Shown here: positions 14,763-17,059 of the stretch, in pieces
How the letters are laid out: each line of letters starts with the position of its first letter
Numbering within the stretch: the first letter of the stretch is position 1
NCBI GenBank assembly: GCA_024404655.1
Contig: JAKSPR010000014.1
Coordinates: 1 to 17,059 of the forward strand
From: Clostridia bacterium
GTDB taxonomy: Bacteria > Bacillota > Clostridia > Oscillospirales > CAG-272
Length of the DNA: 17,059 bases
Direction of reading: 5' to 3'
Made by a program: the position numbers and the translations under genes
Notes under the pieces: model-generated
The model's input: the letters and a program-made list of their open reading frames with translations, nothing else
Databases searched by the model: none
What the model was told of the DNA's origin: nothing

Positions 14763-14822
14763 TTCCCACGGAAACAAGTTCCCACGGGAAAAGTTTCCAC
14801 GGAAACAGGTTTCCACGAAAGG
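14763..14822 (+). repeat. Four tandem copies of a short palindrome
   Basis: Four units of 16, 15, 16 and 13 bases start at 14763, 14779, 14794 and 14810. Each is built on TTTCCACGGAAA or TTCCCACGGGAA, a self-complementary core with an AC centre. The last unit reads TTTCCACGAAAGG and provides the AAAGGA ribosome binding site of the following gene. It sits in the 132-base gap between the DUF6106-like gene and the lipoprotein gene. Confidence 0.8.
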
Positions 14823-14833
14823 ATGCTTTAGCC

Positions 14834-15367
14834 ATGCTGATGCGAAAAATCATTCTGCTGCTCCTTATTTTGTTGGTCCCCGTCCTCAGCGCCTGCACTG
14901 GCCCTGCACCGACGGCGGAGACGCTGCTTTCCTTTGAGACCCGGCCGTTCCTCTGCGGCTTTACCGTGACGGACAAGGGGGAGGGAGGCACCGTCATGGA
15001 GGCGGCTCTTTTGCGGGATGAACATGGTGATACCCTCACCGTAACGGCTCCCCACAGCCGTGTGGTCTTCCGCTTTGAAAACGGACAGACTTATCTTGTC
15101 ACGGAGGCCTCCGCAGGAGAAGATGCGCTGACGCTGCCGGTAACGCTGCCCGGGGATTCCGGTGCAGGATATCTCCGCGGGCTGTTCTGCATCCCGTGTA
15201 CAGAGGGAATGCTGGTCATGTCCTCCGGGGAAGGTCATTGTATTTCCGACAGTACCGGACATATCCGTTTTTTCTTTTCCCGTCAGGGTGTACTCCGAAG
15301 CATGGAAACCGACACTGTCACACTGCAGGTGACCTCTTTTACTTTTACAGAGAATCAGGATAGTTGA
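14834..15367 (+). CDS. Small lipoprotein of unknown function
   Basis: A 177-residue exported lipoprotein. The signal sequence MLMRKIILLLLILLVPVLSAC ends in a lipobox LSAC, so Cys21 would be lipidated and anchor the protein outside the membrane. The mature part is mostly alternating polar and hydrophobic residues with many Thr, suggesting a beta sandwich, with two further cysteines in FCIPC. I do not recognise a family. The chosen ATG is ten bases after AAAGGA (14818-14823), which is contributed by the tandem repeat; ATG 14840 is a weaker option. Its stop lies two bases before the alr start, so the two are translated from one message; a role beside wall precursor synthesis is only inferred from that. 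Confidence 0.78.
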   Translation: MLMRKIILLLLILLVPVLSACTGPAPTAETLLSFETRPFLCGFTVTDKGEGGTVMEAALLRDEHGDTLTVTAPHSRVVFRFENGQTYLVTEASAGEDALTLPVTLPGDSGAGYLRGLFCIPCTEGMLVMSSGEGHCISDSTGHIRFFFSRQGVLRSMETDTVTLQVTSFTFTENQDS

Positions 15368-15369
15368 TC

Positions 15370-16542
15370 ATGGAGTTTTTATCGAAATCCCGCCGCGCAA
15401 AGCTGGAAGCCAGCATCAGTCTGGAAAACCTTGCACACAATTTTGACGCGATCCGCGCCTATACGGACAAGAGAATCTGCTGTGTCATCAAGGCTGACGC
15501 TTACGGACACGGCGCATGGTCCTGTGCGCGGTATCTCGCATCCCGCGGTGCGGATTATTTCGCCGTTTCCTCCGTCGCTGAGGCCGAGGAAGTCCGGGCG
15601 GCTCTCGCCGATGCGGATAAGAAAATCGGTATTCTCATCCTCGGCTATACATTGCCTGCTGACGTGGATATCCTCATCCGCCTGGGCATCAGTCAGACGG
15701 TGTTTTCGCAGGAGTATGCACAGGCTCTGCAGGCGTCCATCCGGGAATATAAGCTGGATGGGACCCTGCCGTCGGACGCGAAGCTTTCCGTCCATATCAA
15801 ACTGGATACCGGCATGAACCGCCTTGGCTTCCGTCCGTGGGATACACCGTCGGACCTTGACGCCATCACAACAATCTCCGGAGTGCGTGATTTTGCCATG
15901 GAGGGCATCTTCACCCATTTTGCCCAGTCCGATACCCCCGGAGCTTCCATGACGGACATGCAGTTTGCGCGTTACAGAGAAGCGGTGGAAGCACTGGAAT
16001 CGCGGGGCGTCCATTTCCCGATCCGTCACGTCTGCAATTCTGCTGCCATCACCAATTTCCCGAGGGATATGCAGCTGGATATGGTGCGCTACGGCATTGA
16101 GCTTTATGGTCTCATGCCGTCAGCGGAAACTGCTCTGCCCAAAGCGGGGCTGAAACCCGTCATGACGCTGAAAACCGTGGTCTCCCATATCCACACCGTC
16201 CGGGCAGGGGAGAGCATCGGCTACGGCGGAACATACATCCCCGACCATGATATCCGCGTGGCAACGCTGCCCATCGGTTATGCGGACGGTTTCATCCGTG
16301 CCTACGGCGAGGGCGGATGGGTACAGATCCGCGGCAGACGCGCTCCTGTCAGAGGCCGTATCTGCATGGACCAGTGCATGGTGGATGTCTCCGATATCCC
16401 CGGTGTACGCCCGGGAGATGAAGTCCTCCTGTTCGGTGAAGGCACCCAGAGCGCAGACGATATCGCCGCCCGCGCCGGAACCATCGGCTATGAGGTCCTC
16501 TGCCTCATCGGCAAACGTGTTCCGCGTGTCTATGTACAGTAA
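15370..16542 (+). CDS. alr: Alanine racemase
   Basis: Cytoplasmic pyridoxal-phosphate enzyme that interconverts L- and D-alanine, supplying D-Ala for peptidoglycan. The 390-residue length is normal. The PLP-binding Lys41 lies in CCVIKADAYGHGAW; the barrel contains HIKLDTGMNRLGF and GIFTHFAQSD; the second catalytic residue is the Tyr in SIGYGGTY; and GRICMDQCMVDVSDIPGV plus GDEVLLFGEG form the conserved C-terminal domain. ATG 15370 is preferred because AGGA at 15357-15360 is nine bases upstream; a TTG at 15364 is too close. In spore-formers a second alr may exist for spores, so this could be either the housekeeping or an additional copy. A two-way terminator follows. Confidence 0.95.
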   Translation: MEFLSKSRRAKLEASISLENLAHNFDAIRAYTDKRICCVIKADAYGHGAWSCARYLASRGADYFAVSSVAEAEEVRAALADADKKIGILILGYTLPADVDILIRLGISQTVFSQEYAQALQASIREYKLDGTLPSDAKLSVHIKLDTGMNRLGFRPWDTPSDLDAITTISGVRDFAMEGIFTHFAQSDTPGASMTDMQFARYREAVEALESRGVHFPIRHVCNSAAITNFPRDMQLDMVRYGIELYGLMPSAETALPKAGLKPVMTLKTVVSHIHTVRAGESIGYGGTYIPDHDIRVATLPIGYADGFIRAYGEGGWVQIRGRRAPVRGRICMDQCMVDVSDIPGVRPGDEVLLFGEGTQSADDIAARAGTIGYEVLCLIGKRVPRVYVQ

Positions 16543-16551
16543 AATAAAAAC

Positions 16552-16586
16552 ACAAGGGATGTCCCGCAGGACATCCCTTGTTTATA
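16552..16586. terminator. Two-way terminator between alr and the 64-residue gene
   Basis: A perfect 13-bp stem pairs 16552-16564 with 16569-16581 around CGCA. T-rich sequence follows on plus (TTTAT), and on minus the stem runs into TGTTTTTATTTT. It lies between the converging stops of alr (16542) and the minus-strand gene (16595), so it can end both transcripts; the minus-strand T-tract is better. Confidence 0.9.
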
Positions 16587-16594
16587 TGCATTTT

Positions 16595-16789
16595 TCAGTT
16601 TTCCGCTTCACAGATGCGGACATCCGGATAAACCGCTTCTTCAGCGTCGTCAAGCTCCAGTGTGTCGTCCATCTCAATATTCTTGACACGGCTTGCCAGG
16701 CTCTTTAATTTCCAGACCAGCCAGATGCCGCCGAGGATCAGAAGTGCTGCTGCGCCTTTTGCCGTAAAAATACCCATCTTGTTTTCCAT
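16595..16789 (-). CDS. Small single-span membrane protein
   Basis: A 64-residue protein read leftward from ATG 16789. AAAGGAG lies about ten bases upstream of this ATG, so it is preferred to the longer frame starting at 16843. One hydrophobic span at about residues 6-26 (GIFTAKGAAALLILGGIWLV) is followed by a basic patch (KLKSLASRVK) and a strongly acidic tail (DDTLELDDAEEAVYPD), ending in a Cys-containing CEAEN. The basic patch beside the span suggests an N-out, C-in orientation. I do not recognise a family. A consensus promoter upstream and a strong terminator downstream frame it as an independent, probably well expressed gene. Confidence 0.72.
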   Translation of the reverse strand: MENKMGIFTAKGAAALLILGGIWLVWKLKSLASRVKNIEMDDTLELDDAEEAVYPDVRICEAEN

Positions 16790-16909
16790 GATATCAAAAC
16801 TCCTTTCAGTTCTGTGGCAGATGTATCTGCTTGTATGAATCAATCGTTATAATCTGTTCTGATTTGCAATTTGAGTTGAAAGAAAACCTTACATCTGGTT
16901 TTCAATACC

Positions 16910-16938
16910 ATTATAAACCAAAAACATGATTATGTCAA
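16910..16938 (-). promoter_or_regulatory. Perfect-consensus sigma-A promoter for the 64-residue gene
   Basis: Read on minus, TTGACA (16938-16933) and TATAAT (16915-16910) match the sigma-A consensus exactly with the ideal 17-base spacer. Transcription would begin near 16903, giving a leader of about 113 bases before the ATG at 16789. No clear riboswitch or terminator is visible in that leader. Confidence 0.88.
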
Positions 16939-17008
16939 GAGGTTTTGCAAAAAAACTTTGCAGTTCGGGAAAACCATAATTATCCCCAAACCGTAGTAAT
17001 CCGGTTAG

Positions 17009-17059
17009 GATGCCCGCGAAGCCTGCAAGGGCGACCGCAAAGCCCTTGCCGGTCACCCC
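17009..17059. repeat. Dispersed palindromic element, copy 2 (cut by window end)
   Basis: The last 51 bases match 448-498 at 50 of 51 positions. The 8-bp inverted repeat is identical in both copies; the only change, C at 17023 for A at 462, falls outside it. The flanks differ, so the left border is near 17009, while the right border lies beyond the window. Confidence 0.75.

Noticed and set aside
14039..14800. 253-codon open frame on minus
   Set aside because: It lies opposite the DUF6106-like gene, which has a consensus promoter and membrane spans; no ribosome binding site on minus.
14749..14937. 62-codon frame through the tandem palindrome
   Set aside because: The encoded peptide follows from the repeat and then runs out of frame over the lipoprotein signal sequence; no ribosome binding site.

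Overview
The window reads as chromosomal DNA of a spore-forming Bacillota (class Clostridia, probably an uncultured gut lineage). The evidence is a fairly GC-rich coding style with strong AAAGGAG-type ribosome binding sites, a WalR/WalK two-component system followed by YycH- and YycI-like proteins, a YlmC/YmxH-type sporulation protein, and lipoproteins with Thr-Glu-Pro linkers. No genus can be named from sequence alone. I see no rRNA, tRNA, CRISPR array, transposase or prophage gene.

Layout. Positions 2-61 are the last codons of a gene entering from the left, closed by a terminator. Positions 125-595 have no convincing protein gene. They hold a foldable RNA element of unknown type (about 134-299, ending in its own U-tract hairpin), a perfect small hairpin (300-318), and a 51-bp palindromic element (448-498) that recurs at the right edge (17009-17059). 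Then follow, all on the plus strand, a CapA-like lipoprotein, a GNAT acetyltransferase, and after a good sigma-A promoter an RluA-type pseudouridine synthase, a DUF3810-type membrane protein with an HExxH motif, a secreted protein with a degenerate NodB deacetylase domain, WalR, WalK, a YycH-like and a YycI-like protein. A separate promoter and a long, hairpin-rich leader precede murA, which is followed by an unrecognised 94-aa gene and a strong terminator.

The right part holds a back-to-back pair (ylmC-like on minus; DUF6106-like membrane protein on plus), a small lipoprotein gene preceded by a tandem palindromic repeat, alanine racemase, a two-way terminator, and a 64-aa single-span membrane protein on minus with a near-perfect consensus promoter.

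How it fits together. Much of the window concerns the cell envelope: WalRK with its YycH/YycI-like membrane partners senses and controls wall metabolism, MurA makes the first committed precursor of peptidoglycan, Alr supplies D-alanine, and CapA-like, deacetylase-like and DUF3810-type proteins act outside or in the membrane. The most novel-looking signals are non-coding: the 134-299 RNA with mutually exclusive folds, the murA leader, the dispersed palindromic element and the palindromic tandem repeat that supplies a ribosome binding site. None of these was searched against databases, so novelty is unproven.
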